A stretch of DNA of 64,000 nt. Source: Mariniblastus sp. GTDB taxonomy: Bacteria; Planctomycetota; Planctomycetia; Pirellulales; Pirellulaceae. The DNA lies in NCBI GenBank assembly GCA_029251085.1, contig JAQXDZ010000029.1, positions 1 to 64,000 on the forward strand, read 5' to 3'. Position 1 is the stretch's first letter; each line of letters starts with the position of its first letter. Below the pieces are notes generated by a model. The model saw only the letters and a program-made list of their open reading frames with translations. It did no database searches and was not told the origin of the DNA. Positions 28,944 through 37,349 of this stretch are shown here, piece by piece. The position numbers and the translations under genes are program-made.

Positions 28944-29201
28944 GTGAAACCGCTAATTCCCCCAAACGGAAAATGCCTCCAGGGAGGTCGCGATGAATGC
29001 CCGCTCGTCTGCAAGTATAACCATTTTGACGGAGATGAGCTAACCATCGACGCCTGGGAACTGAAATGCCTGGATTGCGGATGGCGGGATACCGTCGGTT
29101 ACAGAAGCGACGAAATGGATGACGAAACAGCCGACCCCAAAGTATGTCCGTTTTGTAAAAAAACAGACCTCGCCCCCGGTCAACGCCCTTGCGAACAATA
29201 A
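28944..29201 (+). CDS. Small zinc-ribbon-like protein, hypothetical
   Basis: 85 residues from a GTG with ggaa ~7 nt upstream. It has eight cysteines: C11, C19 and C23 near the N-terminus, then CLDCGW (two), CPFC (two) and one close to the end, a pattern suited to one or two structural zinc sites. The middle is acidic (SDEMDDETADP). No signal peptide. Divergent from the DUF1080 gene across ~116 bp. I do not recognise a named family; the cysteine pairs and ribosome binding site make it a likely real gene. Confidence 0.65.
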   Translation: MKPLIPPNGKCLQGGRDECPLVCKYNHFDGDELTIDAWELKCLDCGWRDTVGYRSDEMDDETADPKVCPFCKKTDLAPGQRPCEQ

Positions 29202-29267
29202 TGACGCTGCTTGATTCTGCTGGACAGCCAATAGAGCTCGAAACGTTCCTAGCTAGGCGTTCGGCAC

Positions 29268-30140
29268 TTAGAACGTGATGTAGCGAATCAAATTCCTCAG
29301 CGGCTGACCGTCAATATAAGCTGCCGGCTGCCCGACTAACCCGCGTCCCACATAAGTCCCCTGGGGCATGTTTTGGAGCGTGACACCGGCTGGTCGATTT
29401 TTCGATGCGCCAACTACATTTTGATAGGCACTCGGCGGCAGGCAACAAACGGTTGTCTGTGAATTAGACGACATTGCTGGAGCAACCACGGGAACTGTGC
29501 TCACCCTAGGAGGAGCAAGCCCAAGAGTCGATTGCTGTAGTGCTGTCTGCTGAACGACCGAACCGCTTAACGCGCCCATAGTCTGAGTAGAAACCTGACT
29601 CGCTGGACGAACAGGATAGCTCGCCGAGGTAAGCTGAATTGATTTCCCGTCTTTAATATTGAGAGAAGGGATCGTCGACGCCTGATACTGCAAAACCGAA
29701 CGCCGAGAACTCGGTCGGCTTATTACCTGAGGTGGACGAACAACCGCCCGCTGAGTTGTCAATTGAGGTTGCGCATAAAATGGCTGTGCCGCCACAACCG
29801 GAACAGGAGTGGCCTGAAGAGGTGAAGGGCGAATTGGCGCGACCGTATTTGCATTCGATGGAAACATCAAATTTACTGGGGGTATCGAAACGTTCCCAGA
29901 CAACGAGGGGGTCGTAAATTGCGAAGAGTTCCCTACCTCTTTACTAGATAGCGGCACGAACTTGGACTCGAAGCTGCTGCTCATTTGATAGGGCTGTACT
30001 TTATGCAAACTGAACTTACCAGCGCGTACGTATGGTGGCGTATAAAATACTGAGTCAGTTTGGCCGACGGCAAGGCTTTCAAATTGGCCGCCCGAAAAAG
30101 CAACCACCGCCACTAACGAAAAAAAGAAAATTCGGTTCAT
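29268..30140 (-). CDS. Secreted Pro/Ser/Thr/Gln-rich hypothetical protein
   Basis: 290 residues from the ATG at 30140, chosen over 30191 because gagaag lies just upstream and the signal peptide (MNRIFFFSLVAVVAFSGG) then begins properly. The mature part is low-complexity, rich in Pro, Ser, Thr, Gln, Val and Ala (SNANTVAPIRPSPLQATP), with one short ordered-looking end (GTYVGRGLVGQPAAYIDGQP). A single CC pair occurs near residue 232. No domain recognised. It may be an extracellular or cell-wall matrix protein. The ORF is fully open over this length in a region with no competing gene, which supports its reality. Confidence 0.7.
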   Translation of the reverse strand: MNRIFFFSLVAVVAFSGGQFESLAVGQTDSVFYTPPYVRAGKFSLHKVQPYQMSSSFESKFVPLSSKEVGNSSQFTTPSLSGNVSIPPVNLMFPSNANTVAPIRPSPLQATPVPVVAAQPFYAQPQLTTQRAVVRPPQVISRPSSRRSVLQYQASTIPSLNIKDGKSIQLTSASYPVRPASQVSTQTMGALSGSVVQQTALQQSTLGLAPPRVSTVPVVAPAMSSNSQTTVCCLPPSAYQNVVGASKNRPAGVTLQNMPQGTYVGRGLVGQPAAYIDGQPLRNLIRYITF

Positions 30141-30342
30141 TAACTTCTCACAGAGAAAACCACCGCCCGACGCTCGCCTCATCTCAAGCAACGCCAGTCG
30201 ATACCTATCGACCCTTTCGGTATTTGAATTACCAAATCGCTACTGAGAGGCCAACCTCAATGCGAGTGAAAGTCCAATGGATCGCGTCTGCTAAAGCCGC
30301 TAGCAAATTGCGTGTTAACGTTTTGCGACAAAATGCCTGAGC

Positions 30343-32010
30343 TTAGCTTTCCGATTCACTTTCAGAGGCTTCCCCATCCTGCTTCTTTAACTTGGCAATG
30401 CCAATACCGGCGAACCCAATTGCAATTGTCATCAAGGGGCTAATCCAATTGAAGAAACAGAACGGTGCGTACGCCAATGTCGCAACTCCGAGCACTGCGC
30501 TTTGAGCCGCACCGCACGTGTTCCAAGGGATCAACACGGACGTAACCGTGCCGGCATCTTCGAGTGTTCGGCTAAGATTTTGAGGAGCCAAACCGCGCTT
30601 GGCGTAGGTGTCTCGAAACATCTGACCAGGCACAACGATTGCCAGATACTGATCCGAAGCCGTCGCATTGACAAAAATACAACTCCCCGCCGTCGTCGCA
30701 ATGAGAGATCCCGTCGACTTAGCCATGCCAATCAATGGATCAGTAATTCGCTTCAAAAGCCCGCAGGATTCCATCACACCGCCGAAGCACATGGCAGTAA
30801 TAATTAGCCAAATGGTGTTCAGCATCCCGTCCATGCCTTTCCCTTTCAGCAACTTCACGGCCATGAGTTTTGCCTGCGTTTCGGCAACTTTTTGCTTGGC
30901 AGAATCGATTTCGGCCGCTTCTGAAGAACCTTCCGGTGCCGCTTCCACCTGCTTCAAGCCTGCTTTTGCTTGCTCAAATTCTGCTTCAAACTTAGCTGCG
31001 TCCGCTTTCGAGTAACGAGCCGTTTCGAACGCCATTGAATTGATAAAGGCAATGTACGAACGTTTTGCATAACTCGGCTGAACCATTTCGGTTTCCCCCG
31101 TCGACGAAACAACTTCAACATCATCCAGTCCAGCAATTTCCGAAACCATTTGCGGTTGAAAGACGATTGCAAATACGCCGCCCAAGACCGCGCCGATGAA
31201 TAAAGCCGCAACCGCATCGAACTTTAGAATCACCATTGCCAGCACAACTAGCGGAACCAAAAACAGAACCGGGCTCAACGTGTCAAAGTTAGCGAGCATT
31301 TCTTGTTTTAAAGCCGCCGTATTTCCTGCAATCTCAGTCGGCTCTCCACCCAACCCAATCAAAAGATAAATGATCAGAGCGATTACAAAACTCGGGACGG
31401 TCGTCCACAGCATGTATTTAATATGCGTGATTAAATCAGTGCCCGCCATCGCCGCCGCTAAATTGGTGGTATCCGAAAGGGGGGATATTTTGTCGCCAAA
31501 ATACGCTCCGGAAATGATCGCTCCAGCTGTTAGAGGCGTACTGACGCCGAGCGCCATTCCGATTCCCAGTAATGCGATCCCAACCGTTGCCACCGTGGAC
31601 CACGAACTCCCCGTCGCCACCGAAACAATCGCACAGACCACTGCGGTTGCCACCAAAAAACTCTGTGGATTCAAAACATCGAGCCCGTAATAGATCATGG
31701 CTGGTACAACACCGCTCATCATCCAGGTTCCGGCTAAAGATCCAATCAACAACAAAATCAACATCGCTACCAACGCCGACCCGATTGCTCGCTCAATCCC
31801 CGCCAGCATTTCTTTAAACGAATTAAGGTACAACCGTCCAACAATTGCAGCAGCTCCCGCTGCCATCAATAACGCAATTTGGTTTGGACCGTAGGATGAA
31901 TCCTCACCGTAGAGATAGACATTAAGCCCCAACAAACCGATCAAAACAAAAACAGGGACCAAGGCCGCCCAAAGAGAAGGAGACTTGGCTTGATTGGTGA
32001 GATTATTCAT
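30343..32010 (-). CDS. nhaC: Na+/H+ antiporter, NhaC family
   Basis: 555 residues from the ATG at 32010; an in-frame TTG at 32019 is less likely. Integral membrane protein with ~11-12 hydrophobic segments. Family blocks: ATGSSWSTVATVGIALLGIG, GAIISGAYFGDKISPLSDTTNLA (ion-pathway region), GMLNTIWLIITAMCFGGVMESCG, NATASDQYLAIVVPGQMFRDTY and LEDAGTVTSVLIPWNTCGAAQ. Exchanges cytoplasmic Na+ for H+ (or a related exchange), fitting a marine lifestyle. An unusual soluble insertion at ~295-385 contains a charged heptad-like stretch (KFEAEFEQAKAGLKQVEAA) likely to form a coiled coil. Single gene with its own promoter, location unclear. Confidence 0.93.
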   Translation of the reverse strand: MNNLTNQAKSPSLWAALVPVFVLIGLLGLNVYLYGEDSSYGPNQIALLMAAGAAAIVGRLYLNSFKEMLAGIERAIGSALVAMLILLLIGSLAGTWMMSGVVPAMIYYGLDVLNPQSFLVATAVVCAIVSVATGSSWSTVATVGIALLGIGMALGVSTPLTAGAIISGAYFGDKISPLSDTTNLAAAMAGTDLITHIKYMLWTTVPSFVIALIIYLLIGLGGEPTEIAGNTAALKQEMLANFDTLSPVLFLVPLVVLAMVILKFDAVAALFIGAVLGGVFAIVFQPQMVSEIAGLDDVEVVSSTGETEMVQPSYAKRSYIAFINSMAFETARYSKADAAKFEAEFEQAKAGLKQVEAAPEGSSEAAEIDSAKQKVAETQAKLMAVKLLKGKGMDGMLNTIWLIITAMCFGGVMESCGLLKRITDPLIGMAKSTGSLIATTAGSCIFVNATASDQYLAIVVPGQMFRDTYAKRGLAPQNLSRTLEDAGTVTSVLIPWNTCGAAQSAVLGVATLAYAPFCFFNWISPLMTIAIGFAGIGIAKLKKQDGEASESESES

Positions 32011-32145
32011 CGTACCCAACAGTTGAAATAGGACGGCTATAGAAGGAACGATTGCAGCTCAATCGCAATCATTATTCTTTGATGACAATTTCACATTGTC
32101 AATCGAAGCGGCAAAGAAAAATTAAGAAACAAGACGAAACCGCGT

Positions 32146-33534
32146 TCACGCCGCTTCGCCTTCACCTGGCTCAACGCGAGAGGCCGTCGCTGGTGCCAGC
32201 GTAAGCGACTTTCCCATGCAAATTGCATTCAAATCCTGAGGCAACGATAAGATAAACTGCGGACCAAATTCCCATTCGGCTGAGTATTCAATCCTCCCAC
32301 CATGCATTTCAGCAATTGCCCAGACTTTTGACAACCCAAAGCCGAGGCCCCGACCAGCCTCACGACCTGAGAAAAACGGATCGAACAAATGTTCGACAAT
32401 GTCACTTCGAATCTTTGAGCCATTGTCAGAAACCAAAAATTGAACCACCCCAAGCTCGGTTCGGTCGATACGAATCTCGATCTCCGCTCGCTGCTGATCC
32501 GACGCCTCAAGTGACTCTACGGAATTGCGCACCAGGCTCTTGATTGCGACAGCGATTTGGGTGGCATCTAGCTGTGCCCGATCAACACCGGCACCGATAA
32601 TGACTCGAAACTCACATCCTGAAACCTTATCGATCAACGGAGTCAATTCATCTACCACGCGAGCCATCATTAAACGAATCGAAGTTGTCTCAAGTCGCGC
32701 AAGAGGAGGGTGGGCAAATAACATCATGTCCGAAATCATTTCATGAGCTCGCATCGCTTGCTCATAAATTACGCCCAACTTATATTTCTTCTCTTGATTT
32801 GTCTCAACCGCCAACATCGTTTGTGCTCGGGAGGCAATATTGGCAAGCGGATTATTGATCTCGTGGCTTGCCCCGTAAGCCAATTGCTTCATCGATGCAA
32901 GTTTATCCCGCTGCAGGCGTTTCGCGTAACTGGCTGAGGTTTCAAGTGCCGTTTTCCCGAGTGCTACCAGCGCGTCAATTGGCAACTTACTCCCGCGTTC
33001 CTCCAGCCAACGTCGCGTCAAACGCACAGATGTTTCTTTGCGCCTGATCCCAGGGCAGACAAACTGGTCCGCTCGTAAGTCTTTTCCAACTAAACTTAAA
33101 ATTAACTTTTTACTCTGACGCTTTTTTTGGAAACCGAAAAACTGGATAAATCTCTCAAGCGAACGTCTTAGTTTTTTATTGGAACGAGCCCGACTGAACT
33201 CCATAAACCAGTCGCTCAACTTTTTGTCCGAACATTTTTTACTGACTCCTGAGCCGTAACCAACTTGGATGTTACTGACCGCATCAAGCGCCGCAACTGA
33301 AATGGCCTCGATAAACTCGCGAGCAGACGAAGGGACTTGATGCTGGGAATCGCGATAGTGCCCCAGAAAAAACAACAATAACGTCGGGTTTGATCGCAGC
33401 AGCCGATGCAACCCATCAACCGGAGAGCTCGACGTGCTGATTGCAACTAATTTAACTAAATCAGCATCCAGGCAGGGCAAACGAATTGCCACGCGATCAT
33501 CTTGTTCACCCAATCCAATTGGTAACCAACGCAC
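32146..33534 (-). CDS. Sensor histidine kinase (cytoplasmic)
   Basis: 462 residues from a GTG; an in-frame stop lies only 18 bp upstream, fixing the N-terminus. No transmembrane segment. The N-terminal ~200 residues are unrecognised; the stretch LVKLVAISTSSSPVDGLHRLLRSNP faintly resembles an HDOD domain. The dimerisation/phosphoacceptor helix holds H224 in GASHEINNPLANIASRAQ. The ATPase domain shows the N box SLVRNSVESLEAS, a G1 box with VSDNGSKI and a G2 box GRGLGFGLSKVWAIAEMHGG. It phosphorylates a response regulator, probably the HTH-receiver protein encoded just upstream, from which it is separated by a strong terminator ending ~25 bp before the GTG. Confidence 0.9.
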   Translation of the reverse strand: MRWLPIGLGEQDDRVAIRLPCLDADLVKLVAISTSSSPVDGLHRLLRSNPTLLLFFLGHYRDSQHQVPSSAREFIEAISVAALDAVSNIQVGYGSGVSKKCSDKKLSDWFMEFSRARSNKKLRRSLERFIQFFGFQKKRQSKKLILSLVGKDLRADQFVCPGIRRKETSVRLTRRWLEERGSKLPIDALVALGKTALETSASYAKRLQRDKLASMKQLAYGASHEINNPLANIASRAQTMLAVETNQEKKYKLGVIYEQAMRAHEMISDMMLFAHPPLARLETTSIRLMMARVVDELTPLIDKVSGCEFRVIIGAGVDRAQLDATQIAVAIKSLVRNSVESLEASDQQRAEIEIRIDRTELGVVQFLVSDNGSKIRSDIVEHLFDPFFSGREAGRGLGFGLSKVWAIAEMHGGRIEYSAEWEFGPQFILSLPQDLNAICMGKSLTLAPATASRVEPGEGEAA

Positions 33535-33559
33535 AGCTGCACCCGTTATTCAAGTCCAT

Positions 33560-33593
33560 AAAAAAAACGCGCCTCAGGCAATGCCGAGGCGCG
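33560..33593 (-). terminator. Rho-independent terminator between response regulator and kinase genes
   Basis: A perfect 8-bp GC-rich stem (cgcgcctc / gaggcgcg, 33568-33593) with a 10-nt loop (aggcaatgcc, itself able to pair further) is followed on the minus strand by a run of seven T (33567-33561). It lies ~51 bp after the regulator stop and ends ~26 bp before the kinase start. Confidence 0.9.
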
Positions 33594-33643
33594 CTCGTTA
33601 GGCTATTAACACGCGTTTGCGAATTCGCAATCCTCGACGAGAT

Positions 33644-34237
33644 CTAACCAACCGCGGTGTTGTTGCTGTCCATATCTAGCATCTGACACCCACGCTCAAG
33701 TAAAACATCAACTGAGAATGGCTTGTTCATGAAGTCATCCGCACCAGCAGCACGCAAATCAGCGATCTTATCCTGCTCAACCATCCCGGAGATACAGATA
33801 ATTTTCACTGTTTTCATCGAGGGGTCGTTGCGCACCCGCTGGCAAACTTCTTTGCCGTTGATATCTGGTAGCATCACATCAAGAATCACGAGATCAGGCC
33901 GGAACTCTTTGACTAACATGCCCGCTCCAAATCCGTTATTAGCGGACTTGATCTCAAAACGACCATCTCGTGCAAATACGTCGACCATTAACTCAACCAA
34001 TTCCACATCATCATCGACGATCAGCAATTTTCGCTTGCCGCTCTCCAATGCCTCCGTTGGAATTCCGTTCTCTTTCATAAATGAATAGAGTTGTTCGCGT
34101 GGAATTCGGCGAAACCGACTGCCCGGTACGCGAAAGCCTTTGAGGCTTCCATTGTCAAAGCAACGAATGATTGTCTGCTGGCTAACCTTGCAGATTTTTG
34201 CTGCTTCGCCGGTGGTAAAGACTGTTTTTGTACTCAT
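33644..34237 (-). CDS. Response regulator with N-terminal excisionase-type HTH and C-terminal receiver domain
   Basis: 197 residues; gggagagg lies ~8 nt before the ATG. The N-terminal ~55 residues are a MerR/excisionase-type winged HTH (FTTGEAAKICKVSQQTIIRC, FRVPGSRFRRIPREQL). A linker leads to a receiver domain (~68-190) with the acidic pocket VDDD, phosphoacceptor D120 in LVILDVMLPD, the Ser of CISG (~150) and K172 in MNKPFS. The order DNA-binding first, receiver last is the reverse of OmpR or NarL types but recurs in planctomycetes. It is transcribed ahead of the histidine kinase. Target genes are unknown; an inverted repeat at 34451-34480 upstream could be its own operator. Confidence 0.92.
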   Translation of the reverse strand: MSTKTVFTTGEAAKICKVSQQTIIRCFDNGSLKGFRVPGSRFRRIPREQLYSFMKENGIPTEALESGKRKLLIVDDDVELVELMVDVFARDGRFEIKSANNGFGAGMLVKEFRPDLVILDVMLPDINGKEVCQRVRNDPSMKTVKIICISGMVEQDKIADLRAAGADDFMNKPFSVDVLLERGCQMLDMDSNNTAVG

Positions 34238-34824
34238 TGAACCATCCTCTCCCTAGGTGGTTGGGCGGGAAAGAATAAATTCCACCCGACGCGTCTAAGT
34301 TGATTTGGGTGCTGTACGGCGGCGAAGGTAGACTCGGGTTCCCCCGCAGTCCACGCGGTCATCGCTCAACTCCGCATACACCACAAACTACTGAATCCTA
34401 CTATTTGGAAAAATTGACCGTTCCATCCAATATTGCCAACCTTGCCAACACGACCGGATTATATCTAACCTGTCCGGTCGGTCAAGATTGATTAGATTAA
34501 CATAATTGCGGTAGATGAGTGATTGAGGTTAACCTTTGAGAGTGCAAATTTCTTTCTATTCACGCTGTTAACCCTATACCTCCCATCCTTTCTATGCCAT
34601 TTCAGGCGATTACCGGGCCAGAGATTATTCTCTAAATTGAAATAAAAAAAACCAATTGTTAAAATAGGTAACTTGCAGGCGCGACTTACGCCTCCGTATG
34701 GAGTAGCCAGCTATTTCAATTCAAAGGTTCGCTTTCGCCAAACGTTCGATTTCTCTATAGTCCCGCACGCAGTTTTTTAGTTTTTTGCCTCATTCCTGTT
34801 TTGAGATAGAGACAGGTCGGTTAA
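34238..34824. other. Divergent regulatory intergenic region
   Basis: 587 bp between the leftward response regulator and the rightward DUF6655 lipoprotein gene. It carries a clear inverted repeat (34451-34480) and AT-rich stretches (34500-34560, 34620-34670) suitable for promoters. Open frames here (e.g. 34300-34491) show no protein features. Nothing else is supported. Confidence 0.5.
34451..34480. promoter_or_regulatory. 8-bp inverted repeat, candidate operator
   Basis: cgaccgga and tccggtcg are exact reverse complements separated by 14 bp of AT-rich sequence. The spacing places the half-sites about two helical turns apart, which suits a dimeric DNA-binding protein. It lies ~215 bp upstream of the response regulator start. 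The operator role is inferred. Confidence 0.4.
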
Positions 34825-35718
34825 ATGCAATCACACGTGCTTCGTTCAAAAACAATATTCAACTACTTCCAACGAACTTGCCTCGGCCTCTGGGCAATGG
34901 CTCTTTGCTCGATAGCGTTGGTGGGCTGCGGCAGTACCACTACGCGCACTGCAACAGAACAACTGCTTATGTCCGATGCGGTCGACCAGGCTATCAGCCA
35001 GATTGACTTTCAGTCTCTACGAGGCCAAAAAGTATTTCTCGACACGCTGTATTTGCACTCTGTGAAGGGGGTAGGGTTCGTAAATTCTGAGTACATCATT
35101 AGTTCACTAAGGCAACAACTTACAGCGGCCAGTTGTTTAATTCAGGACACGCGGGAATCAGCAGATATTATCGTTGAGCCGCGGGTTGGTGCCCTCGGAA
35201 CGGACGGGCACGAGGTCGTCTACGGCATTCCGCAAGCCAGCTCTCTTACCTCCGCAGCGAGCATGTTTTCAAATTCACCGCTTCCGGCGTTACCGGAACT
35301 TTCATTCGGAAAAAGCAACGCGCAATCCGGGATCGCGAAAGTCATTGTCTTCGCATACGACCGCGAATCTCGCACTCCCATTTGGCAATCTGGAATCGCC
35401 AAGGCTGAAAGCACAAGCAGCAACACCTGGTATCTTGGAGCGGGGCCATTTCAAAAGGGAACAATCTACGAGGGCATGAGGTTTGCCGGGCAGAAATTGC
35501 CCCCCGCTCCCAACCTCGATGCGATGACGGCAGACAATCTCCTGTACAACCGCGACAAAAACAAACCGCAACCGCCCGCTCCACCGACGATTGAATACGG
35601 GAATGAGTACGTTTTTGAAACTCTTACTCCCGACTCTTTAAACGCCACCTCTACCAAAGACTCGAAGCCCGCGGTTCAGAAAGCGAATTACGAAGACAAT
35701 ATTGAGCCGGCGAAGTGA
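34825..35718 (+). CDS. DUF6655-like lipoprotein
   Basis: 297 residues. The N-terminus is a lipoprotein signal, with lipobox ALVGC at ~35-37. An aggtcgg ribosome binding site is present. The body has TEQLLMSDAVDQAISQIDF, GQKVFLDTLYLHSVKGVGFVNSEY and SADIIVEPRVGALGTDGHEV, features I recall from DUF6655 proteins, which occur in planctomycetes and have no known role. The pattern (short helix, beta strands, then SREP-like IVVEPR) resembles outer-membrane-associated lipoproteins. The tail is Pro/Lys-rich. Stand-alone gene, divergent from the two-component genes. Confidence 0.75.
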   Translation: MQSHVLRSKTIFNYFQRTCLGLWAMALCSIALVGCGSTTTRTATEQLLMSDAVDQAISQIDFQSLRGQKVFLDTLYLHSVKGVGFVNSEYIISSLRQQLTAASCLIQDTRESADIIVEPRVGALGTDGHEVVYGIPQASSLTSAASMFSNSPLPALPELSFGKSNAQSGIAKVIVFAYDRESRTPIWQSGIAKAESTSSNTWYLGAGPFQKGTIYEGMRFAGQKLPPAPNLDAMTADNLLYNRDKNKPQPPAPPTIEYGNEYVFETLTPDSLNATSTKDSKPAVQKANYEDNIEPAK

Positions 35719-35858
35719 ACTTCACCAGCTAAAATTTCGATCCAGCATGTTTGGGAAAGTCATTCCCCAACGCGAACCGTCACAAACCGTACCGCTTTGT
35801 CACTACAGAAATCGGTGACCACCAATCCCACATTCTCCAAACACCCGAAGGATGACGC

Positions 35859-37262
35859 CTAGTTTTTCTTTGGCGTGACCTCACCGTTGGCCATCGGAAG
35901 TGTGCCTGCGAAAAGCCCCTGAATCACTTTCGTCATATGACGAAAGTCAAGCTTCTGAGATTCATCCCCCGGCATGTGATAATCTTCATGGAGACTACCC
36001 GCCGAAAAACTATGGGCAATCACACCCTTCTGTGCGAACGGATAGTTGTCACTTGATCGATAAAGCATGTCTCCACTGAATTGAGGGTGCTGAAAAATTA
36101 AAACGCCAACTTCTTTCGCACCGACGCTCATCAACTCACTCATATTTGACTCATCCCAACCAGTCGACCAGCATTTCCCACTGGCTCCAGCTTCGGGGCG
36201 ACCGATCATTTCGATATTTACATTTGCAACTGTCTTTTCAAGCGGCCAGACCGGGTTATTTACATAATACTTCGACCCAAGAAGCCCTTTCTCTTCGCCC
36301 CAGAAAGTCATGAAAATCACGGTCCGCTTGGGGCCTTCAGGCATCGCGGCGAAGGCGTCGGCAAGACTCAGTACGGCTGTTACGCCGGATGCGTTGTCAT
36401 CAGCGCCATTACAAATTACGTCGCCGACATTTCCTTTAATCCCGACATGATCAAGATGTGCCGAGATAATAATTGCCTCTTTGGCCAACTCGGGATCACT
36501 TCCAGGAATCATTCCAATCACATTCCGAACAATTGTCGTCGACTTCATTTGCCGCGGTAGTGAAATCTCATAGTCTCCCTCGACAGCTCCCTTTTCAACC
36601 AAGACTACATGTCCAGAATTGCTCTCTCGCCCCGTTTGCATTCGAGGCGCTCCGCTCGAGGTCGCCATTCCGACTAAGCGGTGGTCCGGATCAACCTGAA
36701 CCAAAATTGCCGTCGCTCCATTTTCCTTGAGCCGGGCAAGCCGCCGCATTAAATTACTCTGATCGCGACGTGATTCAAACTTTTCCGCAACAATGCAAAC
36801 GGGGCCGTCGAACTTTTCATCATTCGCATTGTCGGCTGTCAACATTTTAACTTGGCCCCGGTAATCCAGGGCTTCGTCGCTCGCGGACAACATCCCATAG
36901 TCCGCAACTGCCTTCCCCTGGCGTGTTACCTTAACCGCTCCAGCAGAAACCTTAGTAATGTTGATTTCATTATTTTGATAGTAAGACCCCTCGTCTCCGA
37001 GTCCTTTTAAACCTGCCCCCAAAAACCGTGCCGCGACATAACTCGACGCAATCGTCAACTCAGGGGAGGGCGTGTCGCGACCTCTCATCTCATCAGATGC
37101 CAAAAATGAAACAGTAGAAGTAACGATGCTCTCGTTAATTACCTTAATCGATTCTGCCGGAACTTCCTTTTGAGCGATCGCCACTGACCCTGAAAATACG
37201 ATCACACAACATCCCAACATGAGCCCAAATGGAAGCCTATTTTTTTGACGCATCATTTTCAC
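35859..37262 (-). CDS. Secreted M28 family metallopeptidase with PA domain
   Basis: 467 residues from a GTG at 37262 (gagg ~6 nt upstream), giving a normal signal peptide (LPFGLMLGCCVIVFSGSVAIA); upstream in-frame starts would precede it with non-signal residues. A protease-associated (PA) insert lies at ~100-240. The zinc-peptidase domain shows the ligands and catalytic residues expected in M28: AHLDHVG, GADDNASG, WGEEKGLLGS, NIEMIGR and EDYHMPGD. Probably a di-zinc aminopeptidase acting outside the cytoplasmic membrane; exact substrate unknown. It follows mnmG on the same strand with an ~87-bp gap, but functions are unrelated. Confidence 0.92.
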   Translation of the reverse strand: MKMMRQKNRLPFGLMLGCCVIVFSGSVAIAQKEVPAESIKVINESIVTSTVSFLASDEMRGRDTPSPELTIASSYVAARFLGAGLKGLGDEGSYYQNNEINITKVSAGAVKVTRQGKAVADYGMLSASDEALDYRGQVKMLTADNANDEKFDGPVCIVAEKFESRRDQSNLMRRLARLKENGATAILVQVDPDHRLVGMATSSGAPRMQTGRESNSGHVVLVEKGAVEGDYEISLPRQMKSTTIVRNVIGMIPGSDPELAKEAIIISAHLDHVGIKGNVGDVICNGADDNASGVTAVLSLADAFAAMPEGPKRTVIFMTFWGEEKGLLGSKYYVNNPVWPLEKTVANVNIEMIGRPEAGASGKCWSTGWDESNMSELMSVGAKEVGVLIFQHPQFSGDMLYRSSDNYPFAQKGVIAHSFSAGSLHEDYHMPGDESQKLDFRHMTKVIQGLFAGTLPMANGEVTPKKN

Positions 37263-37349
37263 AATTGACCTCGATAAAAAATTATGAGTAAGGAATTCTG
37301 CTTTTTGCAAACCTGTTGCGATGTCTACCAACTATTTCTAAAGAATGTT

